Source: Phytophthora hibernalis
Lineage: Eukaryota; Oomycota; Peronosporomycetes; Peronosporales; Peronosporaceae
Reading direction: 5' to 3'
Length of the DNA: 64,000 bases
Assembly: GCA_012656075.1 (NCBI GenBank)
Contig: JAAKBF010000215.1
Span: forward strand, 183,994-247,993
The translations under genes and the position numbers were made by a program. The notes under the pieces were generated by a model. The model was not told the origin of the DNA, ran no database searches, and saw nothing but the letters and a program-made list of their open reading frames with translations. Below are positions 17,458-27,099 of this stretch, in pieces; position 1 is the first letter of the stretch; each line of letters begins with the position of its first letter.

Positions 17458-19174
17458 ATGAGTGAAACTCAACTATCTGACCAATATTTGTACCAGAGCT
17501 CGCTTAAGAGCGACCCGGAGATCAAGGTATCTTCTGGCAAGCGAGTACCCTTTGTAATCGATCTCAACCAGATCGTATCAGAATGGTGTTATCACTATCG
17601 ATGCAACTGCCCAGCTTAACGGCTCTGAAGGATTTGCTTGTCTTCGCGATGCATACATCATGCTACCTTACAAGGTCTCAATGAAGAATGGTGCTACTGC
17701 TCAGACCGCTGCTGCCAATCGTTTCTGTTCCACGCTAAAGTGCGGTAACTGGAATGTCATTGATAGCATGTCGCTTGAACTAAATGGCAAGACCATCGTT
17801 TCCATGGCTGACTACAAGCTCTTTTGGAACAATGTCCGCGCGCAGACAAGCTACAGTCCTCAGTACGTTGAGAAGCATGGAGCGGAGTCGTTCCTTTACC
17901 CGGATGCTGCTCAGTCCGCGTTGTACAGTTCGGCTACAAGCTCGACTACTGGAGATGGATACTCAAACACTACTGCATTTTCATCTTCGTTTGCTACTAC
18001 AGGCCCCTCTGGTGGCGCATCCATCCCTAATGATGGTCTTGTTCGCCGACTTCTGTCAAACCCTCCTAATGCTGGTTCTGATTTCTCTACGTCGTGGCCG
18101 TCTGTTGGTGGAGCTGCCGCTTCTACCACTATCTCGAATCAGACTGCTCGTGGTGCCTTCGTAGCTGGTGCGGGTACTGCTAACGCTATCATGGGAACGT
18201 GGAACTATATGCTAAAGGTTAAGCTAACTGACCTTCATCCGATTTTCAAGGAGCTCGATTTGATGGCTAACCCTCAGATCCGTCTCCGTTTCCGCGTCAA
18301 CCAGGGTACTTCGTCTGTTGCTGTAGATGCGTCGAAGGGTATGTCGCTAACCAGTACTACTCTCGCGAGTGGTAATGTCTGTCCTGTTATGGTTGCGGCT
18401 TCTTCCACCGGTAATCCTATGGCTGGTGTCCTTGCGGCTTCTGCCTCATTCAGCATTTCTTGGGGCGCCGTTGTCAATGCACTTGAACCGACCATCGATG
18501 GTACGTACATGCCATTTACTACTTCTCGTCTGTATGTACCGTTCGTTCATCTTGAGAACCCTCAGGCAATTATCTCCAAACCTGTTAAGAAGGTTCGATA
18601 CAATGATTGCTATGCACAGTGGTTCTACCAGCGTGCTGGTATCGGTAAGCAGTCGACTCAGCTTAATGCTGCATTTGATCTCCAGCTTTCCGCTTCTGTT
18701 AAGAATGCTAAGTATGTTATTCTCCTTTCTTTTGCTGAGCAGACGGGTAGCTTTGCTTCTGCTGCTGTACAGGAGTTCCAGAGTCCGTTTGATTCGGCTC
18801 CTTGGACTCTTCACCCTGGTTCGAGCATTCGCAACTTTAACGTTCGTATTGGTTCTCAGCAGACGTTTGACATCAGCCACGACTATGACTTCCACCACTT
18901 CACTAATGAAGTCGCTAAGATTTCTTCGATTAACGGTGATCTGACTCCTGAGCTGGTGAATGGTCTTCTTGACTATCAGACGTGGTCGCTAACTAACCGT
19001 GTTCTCATTGCTGATGTTAGCCGCCTGACGGAACGTGATGTACCCCAGGCTATTCAGGTTCAAGGCGTTAATGCTGGTTGCCAAGGTACCAACATGCTCG
19101 TATTGGTTGTGAGTGAGCAAGAACTCTCCTACGATCGTCTAACGGGTGAGATTTTGGAATTCTCAACCGCATAG
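17458..19174 (+). CDS. Double jelly-roll major capsid protein (one frameshift near 17580)
   Basis: The 504-aa open part from 17660 is a Polinton major capsid protein: VIDSMSLELNGKTIVSM near the start, ADYKLFWNNVRAQTSYS, a Ser/Gly-rich insert, HPIFKELDLMANPQIRLRFR before the second barrel, and the conserved C-terminal strands (TNRVLIADVSRL, CQGTNMLVLVV). The natural start is probably ATG 17458 (MSETQLSDQYLYQSS), after an ATATACAATCAACG leader. That frame joins the main one near 17580, where one base appears to be extra, outside any long run. It builds the icosahedral shell and, with the ATPase and protease, completes a morphogenesis module. Confidence 0.9.
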
Positions 19175-19214
19175 GTTGTCGATACCAATTTAAGAGACAA
19201 AAAATATGATTGAC

Positions 19215-19856
19215 TTACTGGTGATCAGCTAACCATTGGAGATGTATCTTAGATTTACGAACGTGGAATGATTTATTAGATTTCGGATAGGAACCTCCAC
19301 ATTCACATTCAACTTTGACATTTCGCCGAGCTTTGAGAGCTTCTTTACGCGCGTAATCATCTTCTTCACGTTGTTGATCAATTTGTTGTCTTTCTTCATC
19401 AGATGCGATACCATAGCGATGACGTTCGGTTTGCTCGTGTCGAGCTTTATGTCCGCGAGTGTATGTTTCACCACATTCACAATCAACAACTTCAGTGTTG
19501 TGAGTTTTGTTATAGACAAGATTGTATTTTTGTTTGCTTGCGAGCTTGTCTTCCTCCGATTACCAAGCAGCGTTCTTATTAACATACTTAGTCGAATCTA
19601 TAACCAATTGCTCAAACTGAAGCAAGTTCTTGCGATCTTCAACTTCATGCTCACTTATCAAGTGGATATCAAAGTTATCAACACCATGGTCGCGAAAATG
19701 ATGATAAATCATAGCACCACATCGCGTATTACCGTCGCTCCAACGCTTGTATGAAGCTGTATGCGCCCACCATCGTCGCTCGAGAGTTAGTGTGGTACTA
19801 CCCACATACACAATCGACTCGTCCGCGTTGGTGATCTTATAGATATATCCTTTCAT
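19215..19856 (-). pseudogene. GIY-YIG endonuclease 3 with two zinc finger-like units, one in-frame stop
   Basis: From ATG 19856 the protein has GYIYKI, VYVGST, ERRWWAHT and QFEQLVIDS, then TAA at 19560-19562 right after NKNAAW. The same frame stays open past it to 19215 and carries two CxCG units, CECGETYTRGHKARHEQTERH and CECGGSYPKSNKSFHVRKSKIH, then WL. The whole-frame conservation argues that the TAA is a single recent nonsense change in a 213-codon gene. It might also be read through. The promoter holds TATATAAAGTC. It is paralogous to the genes at 7587 and 16440. Confidence 0.85.
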
Positions 19857-19926
19857 TATTATATCATAGGACTTTATATATCAGGATCAATCGTAATTAA
19901 GTCATCGACTAAAAAAAGATATTTTT

Positions 19927-20262
19927 TTAATTAAGCTCTAAAGCCTCGACAAGCTTAGGACATTTCTCAATTACGAATGGGTTCTTACGAAGCCAATCGA
20001 TATAATTAGAATCGGTGCGACTAATTTGCTTTAGCGTCTTCCCCTTGTACTTGCCCCAACTCAACATATATGAGTTATCATCGCTTAAAAACTTGGAATG
20101 TAGGAAGATCTTGATTTCCTCAGTAATATTGAGACTGGGTTGGTTGTGCATCCATCGACAATAGCCAGGATCAGAAGTATATACTTCTTCGATCGGCGTG
20201 CCCTTGTATTTTCCAAAAGTTAGTTCGAACGTCATGTTATCAGTTGGGGTATCTATATACAT
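19927..20262 (-). CDS. Tandem ExoX C-terminal-like domain protein
   Basis: The 111-aa protein has two copies of one short domain: LTFGKYKGTPIEEVYTSDPG then YCRWM, and LSWGKYKGKTLKQISRTDSN then YIDWL. The (F/W)GKYKGxxxxE/QxxxxDxxYxxW pattern is the domain found at the C-terminus of exodeoxyribonuclease X and as a stand-alone protein in many viruses and phages. It is thought to help bind nucleic acid. No exonuclease domain is attached. The start may be Met10 (MTFELTFGKYKG). It is the last gene before the right repeat. Confidence 0.75.
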   Translation of the reverse strand: MYIDTPTDNMTFELTFGKYKGTPIEEVYTSDPGYCRWMHNQPSLNITEEIKIFLHSKFLSDDNSYMLSWGKYKGKTLKQISRTDSNYIDWLRKNPFVIEKCPKLVEALELN

Positions 20263-20390
20263 AGCCTACTTAATTTTTGAGAAAAAATAAATTAATTCGG
20301 AAATAATCCGGTTTTGTACATCATCAATTGAGCGGATCTTAAACCACCCTCAGAACGAAAGGGCGTTGGTTTCGCTCTTAGGTGGTCGAG

Positions 20391-20501
20391 AGGTTGCGTC
20401 GCTGAATGCGATCCTGACCACAAAGAAGGTTCCAGGAATGTTCTTGTTGGTAAATTACGGTAAGTAAAAACTGCCGGCGTAATGTTCCATGACCCACTAC
20501 T
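20391..20501 (-). repeat. Right terminal inverted repeat of the Maverick
   Basis: The reverse complement starts AGTAGT, six bases that differ from the left end, then the shared block containing GGAACATTACGCCGGCAG. CGACGCAACCT lies at offset 100, as on the left. Bases 20263-20390 between this and the last gene hold no gene. Confidence 0.88.
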
Positions 20502-20507
20502 TTCGTT
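20502..20507. repeat. Right 6-bp target site duplication (TTCGTT)
   Basis: This is the exact copy of 415-420. The gypsy sequence continues from here with GATGACG and the linker coding region. Confidence 0.9.
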
Positions 20508-21629
20508 GATGACGATTCCGTCAGGTCAGGCAAAAGGCGAGCTCATGAGCGTAATCTGTAAGACTCATCGCTCGACGAGTGTTCAAACTCAGCGAGTTCT
20601 GACCCGTCATCAAGAACGACGTCAGCCGTCGAGAGGTGCATCTCGAGTTCATCAGCGGCCGCGAGGAACCGCAACCGAAGGTTTTCAGTTGGGTTTGGGC
20701 TCAATGGAGTATCTGATATCTCCAATTCTCCCGATTCGACGAGTCTTGGCTTCCGCAGCCTAGGGTATGTCGATCTGACTGTCGTTCGCCGGGGTCGCAC
20801 TGGTCACCCCTATCCATTTAGGTGGAGCATCTTCGCTGATGCCCTTCGCTTTGGACAGTGGCTATCGCCAAGTCTTGCTGGTCCAATGGCAGCTGCTGCC
20901 CGTTCACTCCTTTCCTTTTCCGTTATGTCGATTAGAGAATCGTCAGTTTGGGTCTCCGAGATGGTCGAGTCGTCAGGCTTCGACGAGTCTCCCTCCATGG
21001 TATCAGTCTGAGGTATTTCTCCGCTCGCTGAGTTAGATACACCTGTCGAATCTTAGTCGAGCTCGTCGACTTCTAGCGATTCACGAGTGCTGTCTTCCTC
21101 TGGTTGGACGGGTCTCGGTTTTATAGCCGTCGGTGTCGTGTACTGTGGTTTTCGACAGCGGAAGGCTGTCGGTTAACCCATTCCATATATAGCCGTTGCT
21201 CTTTCCTGAGGAGTCGGTTGTCGAGAGCGCCCTCGTAGACAAGCACTTGCCAGTCGCGATATTTCGCTGAGTTCACGCGCACATAGCCATCATCCCGAGG
21301 CAGTACTCCGTGGGGCATCCATAGAACTACTGGAAAGTGGGCTGGACACCACGTCAGGCTCGCGGTGATGTTTGTCAGCAACACCCGTACGGCTCGTCCT
21401 GCAGCGTTGTGTTCGACTGTTGGAATCACCCTTGCAGTTGGCGAACCCACAGCTCATGCTTCGATTCGCTGGGGTGTCTCCGTCTCAACTTGAACTGAGC
21501 GATTTCTCTTCCCATAATGTCCAAAGTCTCCCGTGGGCCTCCGATCACTTCACGACCGTATTCTGTGTCGTCAACATCTCTCGACGACTTGATTAATGGC
21601 ACCACGACCTCATCGGGCAGTTTTGCCAT

Positions 21630-22022
21630 CTAATTGTACAAATCCATCCTGATACCGGCTGGTATCATGAAGTCGGTACCCAAGATCAGGTCGACTCCAG
21701 CATGATAAGGCATGATCCACACCTCGAATTCGTAAACCACTTCCCACCCCAGCGTAACTTTAACGATTGCGCGAGAGGTGGTCGCCACCTTTGACTTGGC
21801 GATTCCTTGGACATCGATCTTCATGTCGTTGTTGGTGAGTCGCTTCAGTCGCAACTTCCCAGCGAATGCTTCGGTCACAGCCGACACGTTTGCTCCCGTA
21901 TCCAACAAGATTTTTGTCCGTTCATCATTCACAGCTCCAATCACTAGAGCTCGCATTCTCACTCGGCGATCGAATTTCCTCGATGACCACCATCCCAGTC
22001 GCTCCCCAGGAGCAACTTCCAT
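21630..22022 (-). CDS. Gypsy A1 retropepsin (aspartic protease)
   Basis: KILLDTGANVSAV is the retroviral-type aspartic protease active site, followed by flap-like and ILGTDF segments, the latter being the conserved Ile-Leu-Gly before the dimer strand. The domain is part of a polyprotein that is frame-broken on both sides. It is almost identical to the protease at 53536-54137 and more distant from that at 63100-63639. Confidence 0.8.
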   Translation of the reverse strand: MEVAPGERLGWWSSRKFDRRVRMRALVIGAVNDERTKILLDTGANVSAVTEAFAGKLRLKRLTNNDMKIDVQGIAKSKVATTSRAIVKVTLGWEVVYEFEVWIMPYHAGVDLILGTDFMIPAGIRMDLYN

Positions 22023-22287
22023 CCCTTGGCTTGACCTATCGAAATCATCGGTCGCTGAATCCTGTCCATACTTCCAATTGCTCGGTCTTCGTCTTCATTC
22101 GACTCGCCGAGCCCACTATTCTCGTCCACATCCGCTCGTCCGCTCTCTTCATCACTCTCATTCTCACTCCACTCGTCGGGCCGTTCCGCTTCCCCAACAA
22201 AAGCAAACACGTACTTCGCTTCGACTGCTGGATCTGCTGACTGTGGCAGTCCGTTGTTGTTCAACCCAGTCATGGTTGGCGAGCCCA

Positions 22288-24597
22288 CTAGTTTAAATGG
22301 CTCGACGAGTAGATGTCCTGAAGATCGTCCGGGACAATGGACTTGTCGACTGACGTCTTAACGAACTTGGCGAGTTTCTCGAAGAGTCGGAAGAGTTCGC
22401 ATTGGCCTACTTCGTGTACTTGCTTGCAGAACTTGAAGCGCGGCGACAGAAGTGTGCATCGTGACCTGCTGTTGCGCAGGCTCCACACGGGCCGTATGTC
22501 TTCCGCTCTCGAGGCCCGTCTCGGCGATTATCTTGTCCTTTGGAATGCGACGAGTTCTTCTGGTATCGGTTGGAGTCTCCAGGCGTATTACCGTCGTCGA
22601 TGTAGTCCGAGTCTTCTTCAGAGTCTTGATCGAGGACTTCGCTCGCATCGCTTTCTCCATTCGACGGGTCATAGAGGTCGGTATTTGCTGTAACTCGGCG
22701 AGTGTCGAGTGCTGCCCACAGGTCGTCGATCGACGCATCTTCCAGCGTAACTCGGCGATTGCTGTCTTCACCCTGTCGACCACGGCGTTCATCCTGCTGT
22801 TTCTAACAGTCGCCTCGGCGATTTTGTTCTCCCTTCTTCTCAGCACGTTTGGCGTCCTTACTGCGGCTTGTGCTCAGACGATCGCGTTGTTTCTTGCGCT
22901 TTGCACCGAGTAAGCGCTGGTTGATAACCTTTTCGACCTTCGTAATATCGCTGAGTCGTTGTGGGTACAGCAGATCCATGATGTCGTCGTCTCCGCAATT
23001 AAGCAGGAAATATTCGACGTGGTCGGCGGCGTCAGCTCCACCCTTTTCGTACTGAATGTGGGCGGTTCGCGCGTAGCCATTCAGTCGCAGCAAGAAGTCG
23101 CAAACATGTTCATTCTCCCTGCGCCTCGCTGAGTAGTAGCGGGCTCGCGCCGACTGGTCGAATTGCGAGCAGTATAGTCCAGGAAAGCCTCGCTGAGAAT
23201 ATTCCACTTTCGCTGAGTCTCTTTGGGAAGCTGTCGGAACCACCCCTGAGCAGCCTTGCCCAGACTCAGCGAGAATGGTTCACACAACTCATCTTGCCGT
23301 TTACACGTCCCCTTCATCTCGTAGATGAAGCGTTTGATCCATTGTGACGCATCTTCCGACCGGTAGCGCTTCCCGTCAAAGGTCGTGATCTTCTCAAGCG
23401 GTGCGTGCGTCCTAATTTCCTAGACTTGTCCTCGGTCGCTTTCAGCCCCGTCGAAACTGAGCTGACGGGTATGGTCATGAGGCGACTCATCGACATTACG
23501 GTGCCCAGGGTAATCGTCTTCATCGCTGAGTTGATCTTCCCCTCCAGGGGCTGCGAGTGCTGCGGCGTCCGATCGGATCAGGCGACGGAGCTCGGCGGCT
23601 TCTTCAGTAGTGATGAACTCTGCCATCGGGAGCCGAGCCGGCTGATCGCTGGCTTTCTTCGGAGTTTGCGTGTGCGAGTCGGCGAAATACGGTGTTCCCT
23701 CAGTTGTCCAGAATACGCCACGCTTGGTCTCGGGTGTCTTCGGCACGGAACTTTCGCTGGATCTTCACTCGGCTCGGGGAAGACGTACGGCTCAGTGACG
23801 TACGGTTGTGGTGGAGCCACTTTGGTCTCGACGAGTTCTTCAGCTCGGCAAGCCTTGGGTAATTGTCCCTTTGGTTCACCTGGCATCCCGAACAAGTCTT
23901 TCAACTTGCGCTTCCATCTCATGAGCTCGACGCCAACCGCGTGCACACTCCAAGATGTCAGCGCCGGTTTAGAAGGCTTATGGCCGCACCGGTATCCCAT
24001 CGCTTGGAGTATTATCACCGTGTCCTCGACGAGTTGGCCCATCGTTTGGCTATTGATGGGTTGACCCAATTCCTCGCTGAGTTGGGCCCACTTCGCTTGA
24101 CACATGTAGATCGAAGCGAACATGTTGATCCACCGACTGTTGATCTTCATTTCTTCGACGAGTCGGGCCAGGACTCGGTTTGCCTTCGGTGTTTCGACAT
24201 TCTTTGTCGCCTTGGGAACAAGCGGCGGTCGGTCACCCGGAGCCTTATCTTGTTCGTCGTCATCGTCATCGCCAAGCTCCGCTGCGAGGTTCCGCTCGAC
24301 AGGGCGAGGAGCTCCCATGCGGGTCACCTGCAGCGACAACTCGTCGACTTCTTCACGGAGATCGACGACTCTCTTCACGTCGTCATACTCCGTCCATTCA
24401 TCATCATCCTTCTCTTCTTCTTCTCCCTTCTCGCTTCCATGGTCTTCGTAATCGTCAAAATCGTCAAATTGGACGAAGCGCGTCACCTCCGCGTCCGCGG
24501 CGGTAATACTGGTTCTCGTCGAGTTCGACTCATCGAGCTGCAATCCTCTGGCCGTCGCCGGGCTTGCATCGATCAAACTGGGCGATCCCTTGACCAT
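22288..24597 (-). pseudogene. Gypsy A1 gag, frame-broken
   Basis: It starts at ATG 24597 (MVKGSPSLIDASPATARG) with an acidic N-terminus. Near 23250 come capsid-type helices (QWFRQLP, YYSARRRENEHVCDFLLRLNGYA) in another frame, then a basic region, and at about 22400 a zinc knuckle-like KFCKQVHEVGQC. At least three frame changes separate these parts. The gene begins about 60 bases downstream of the primer binding site, as expected. Confidence 0.7.
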
Positions 24598-24660
24598 CTT
24601 CTCTCACTTGTTGCTCTTAACTTGGTTGTAGTTGGTACCTGCGAAAACAAAGCACACCCC

Positions 24661-24682
24661 TGAATCCCGGGTCGCGGCACCA
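24661..24682 (-). other. tRNA primer binding site of gypsy A1
   Basis: On the minus strand, TGGTGCCGCGACCCGGGATT follows the LTR by two bases. It is complementary to a tRNA 3' end finishing in CCA, as expected for reverse-transcription priming. A near copy occurs at 60415-60434 in the plus-strand element. Confidence 0.75.
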
Positions 24683-24684
24683 GT

Positions 24685-25660
24685 TGTGGTGTTGTGATTC
24701 ACAGAAAACGTCGTTAGTTCGGCTTCCACGCAACAGCACAACAATTCGCCGAGTCAGGTCGGCGATGTTGGGCTTGGGCAGGGTTCCTGTCGGTTCCCTT
24801 TGCCGTTCGCCCCAGCCGGGGTTCAGTTGAGTGTTGTTCTCGACGGGTACCAAGATCCAAACTCTCCAGAGACTCGCCTGAGTGGGGCAGTCTCCGTGCA
24901 AAACCCTGTGCCCTCCACCAAAGGATGGACGGCAGCGCGCGAGCGCGTTTACAGGACACCAGGCGCAGATTACGCCCATTAGGAGGTTACGGTGTCCTGG
25001 GTTGTGCAGACCCACCGGCCCGTCGATTCAACGAGACTTGTCTTCGCTTGGTAGCGAGAAGTGCCCACCCCGGGCCGACCTTGATCTCTTGGCGCTACCA
25101 GACGGCTCCCCTACAAGCTATGCCTCTCGGGGAACGACGGCAGACATAATCCAGCCCACGCAGGGACTTACCGGAAAAGTGTACGCTGTTCTTGGACTTA
25201 GAAGATTCTGCTCTGATTGTTATCTCTATGACTTTGGAGAGCCCCTTCGGGCTCTTCCCTATGTTCTTCTATTGGTTCTATACAAATATCTAATGAAATG
25301 GAGTCGTTACAGATCTCCCTGCGACTCTTCGCTCAGCTCCGTCCCTTGGTGTCGAGCTGTTTCTTACCTCTCGGCGACTCTTCGCCTAGATCCTGATTTA
25401 TCCCCAGTTGATATGTCTCCCTCGAGGCATATTCTTGCCAAGTCGACTTTCGCCGAGTCCAACTTTCGCTGAGTCGGTTATCGCTGAGTCCATCTAAGTG
25501 CGGTTCCCGATTAAGTCCGTTCCCTGTTGAGTGCGATGCATCCACTTGGCGGTGTACCCCTTGGTGGTGTACCCTCTTGATCCTCTTGAGTGCGATGTAC
25601 CCACTGGTCTAGCTTAGGCATCTCTAGTGTAGGGTTATCCAAAATCTGAATTTCCCTACA
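24685..25660 (-). repeat. 5' LTR of gypsy A1
   Basis: On the minus strand it begins TGTAGGGAAATTC and ends ACACCACA, next to the primer binding site. Most of it reappears at 55256-56078. It is dense in the words CGCTGAGT and CGCCGAGT near 25450-25500. Confidence 0.75.
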
Positions 25661-27090
25661 CGACATTAGCCACTAGTCGTATGCTCGCGTCATCCAGCGT
25701 GTGACCAGACTTCAGGTGGTGTCAGCTCTAAAACATTCAAGGAAACCCGATAGGACTTACAAGCCTAGTCAACGAAACCTAGTTAGTAAGGCGCGCGTAA
25801 AACAACAGGCTCGGACCATCAGAAGTCGTAGCTGCTCATTCCAGCCGCCACGGAAAGTAGCTGTGCATGGAATATTTTTTGATCCGCGGGTGTCCTGGTG
25901 AAGAGGACGCCTGCAACTTCGACTATCGAGCCCATTTTTGCACCCCTCAAGTTTCCTGGTATTGTGGCCAAGTTTATCGAAAAAGCGTACGGTGGGTTAT
26001 GCAAATCGGTATTAGCTGAGGAAGACACAAATGGTGATTTCGCCTCGTGAAGGCGCCATGAAGGGAATTCAGATTGGTTCACCTTCAGCCTCCGCAAAAC
26101 CCACCACCGCCAGGACTTGCTCCCCGCCAACTATCAAAACTATCCAACCACATCCATTAACGAGGTCCTGTAAATTTGAGTCGCTGCGATCCCATCGCAG
26201 GTAGACGGAGAATCCGACGTGAAGCCAATTCAGGGTCATACGCAAGTGGGTAGACTGCGAGTCAATCGTAGGCCTGTAAAAGTCGCCGAGGTGAAGCCAA
26301 TTCACGATCGAGAGAAAGTTGTGCCGCTGCGAGCCATTCTAAAGAAGGTGAGAGATCACAACAAGGAGTTAACCGATAATCGGGGTAAAGTCGCACCGTG
26401 TCAAAGTCGCGGAGGTTGTAAATAACAATGAAGGTCGATGCTTCAAGTTGGCGCAGACGAAAATTGCACCAGCGCGGTCAGCAAACCTGAACGATCTCGA
26501 TATCTGCAAGGTTTTCTACAGGGTCAGCAGTTCCGATACACATTAACAGTGCGAATAAGGGAAAGCCTTTGATACTAGATCAAGCTACGGCTCAAGATGG
26601 GCTCCATGTGGTGATGGACGAACACGGGATAAGTCCACCAACACCAAGCCCGCTGTTTGCAGTGGTAAATGGAAAACAGCGTTTCCAGCTAGATCGAGCT
26701 AAGCAGTTCGCGTACAGCGAATTAAGTCGAAGGTCAAATCATAGTATTCCTGAGTTGATTCGCCTTGTTCGAGGCGAGTCGAAGCAGAACCTTCGTCCAA
26801 ACAAGGTGCACAGTGTGCCTGATCACCTTTCTTATTGGCAATCATATCGTTTCAAGAAGGAAAGTGGCGCGTCATTGTGATCAGCGCGGTCAATCCGACA
26901 TGGACGTCACTGTTTCCTTTCCAGGAGAATCCTAGCCAAATAACATGTCAAATCCTTCGAAAAGGCCAAAATGACGACCGCTACTTGATTTTGGATGTAA
27001 GTCTACAGGACAAGCTGGAAGGAATAACGTGCAGTACTTTGGAGCGGTTCAGAAGTGCAACGAAGACCAGACGATCGATGACAGGGTGAC
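25661..27090. other. Unassigned stretch with degraded short ORFs
   Basis: Two overlapping plus ORFs at 26569-26880 and 26835-27089 may be pieces of one decayed gene (LSYWQSYRFK and ISFQEGKWRVIVISAVNPTW). I cannot link them to a family. Nothing else is supported between the gypsy LTR and LTR B1. Confidence 0.3.
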
Positions 27091-27099
27091 CTATCATAC

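Larger units (their letters stand above)
421..20501 (+). mobile_element. Complete Maverick/Polinton element carrying a CRN effector gene
   Basis: The element is 20,081 bp, bounded by inverted repeats starting AGTAGT and flanked by TTCGTT. It encodes the full Polinton core: protein-primed DNA polymerase B, retroviral-type integrase with chromodomain, adenain-like protease, packaging ATPase, and major and putative minor capsid proteins. It adds a fibre with an S74 chaperone, three GIY-YIG genes, a tandem ExoX-C-like protein and a Crinkler effector gene. Nearly every gene has a TATATA-type box 10-40 bp before its ATG. Length fits the 15-20 kb usual for the family. The flanks on both sides are the same gypsy family in the same orientation, which proves it inserted as one unit. 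Several genes have frameshifts, mostly in A or G runs. Confidence 0.95.
20508..25660 (-). mobile_element. Gypsy A1 LTR retrotransposon, 5' half (LTR, gag, protease, linker)
   Basis: Reading on the minus strand from 25660: LTR, primer binding site, gag, zinc knuckle, aspartic protease and linker up to the Maverick. The RT is on the far side at 1-414. Order and motifs are Ty3/gypsy. The linker (20508-21450) is in several frames. The element shares about 5 kb of closely similar sequence with 51440-56078. Confidence 0.85.

Noticed and set aside
18369..18944. 191-aa hydrophobic ORF within the major capsid gene
   Set aside because: It is an off-frame shadow caused by the strong codon bias of the capsid gene; Leu/Ser-rich with no motif.
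24122..24506. Ser/Arg-rich plus-strand ORFs over the gypsy A1 gag
   Set aside because: They are antisense shadows of the acidic Glu/Asp-rich gag N-terminus.
24661..24682. Possible tRNA gene 3' end (CCCGGG...CACCA)
   Set aside because: Only the 3' end is present, next to an LTR; it is a primer binding site, and no cloverleaf can be drawn.
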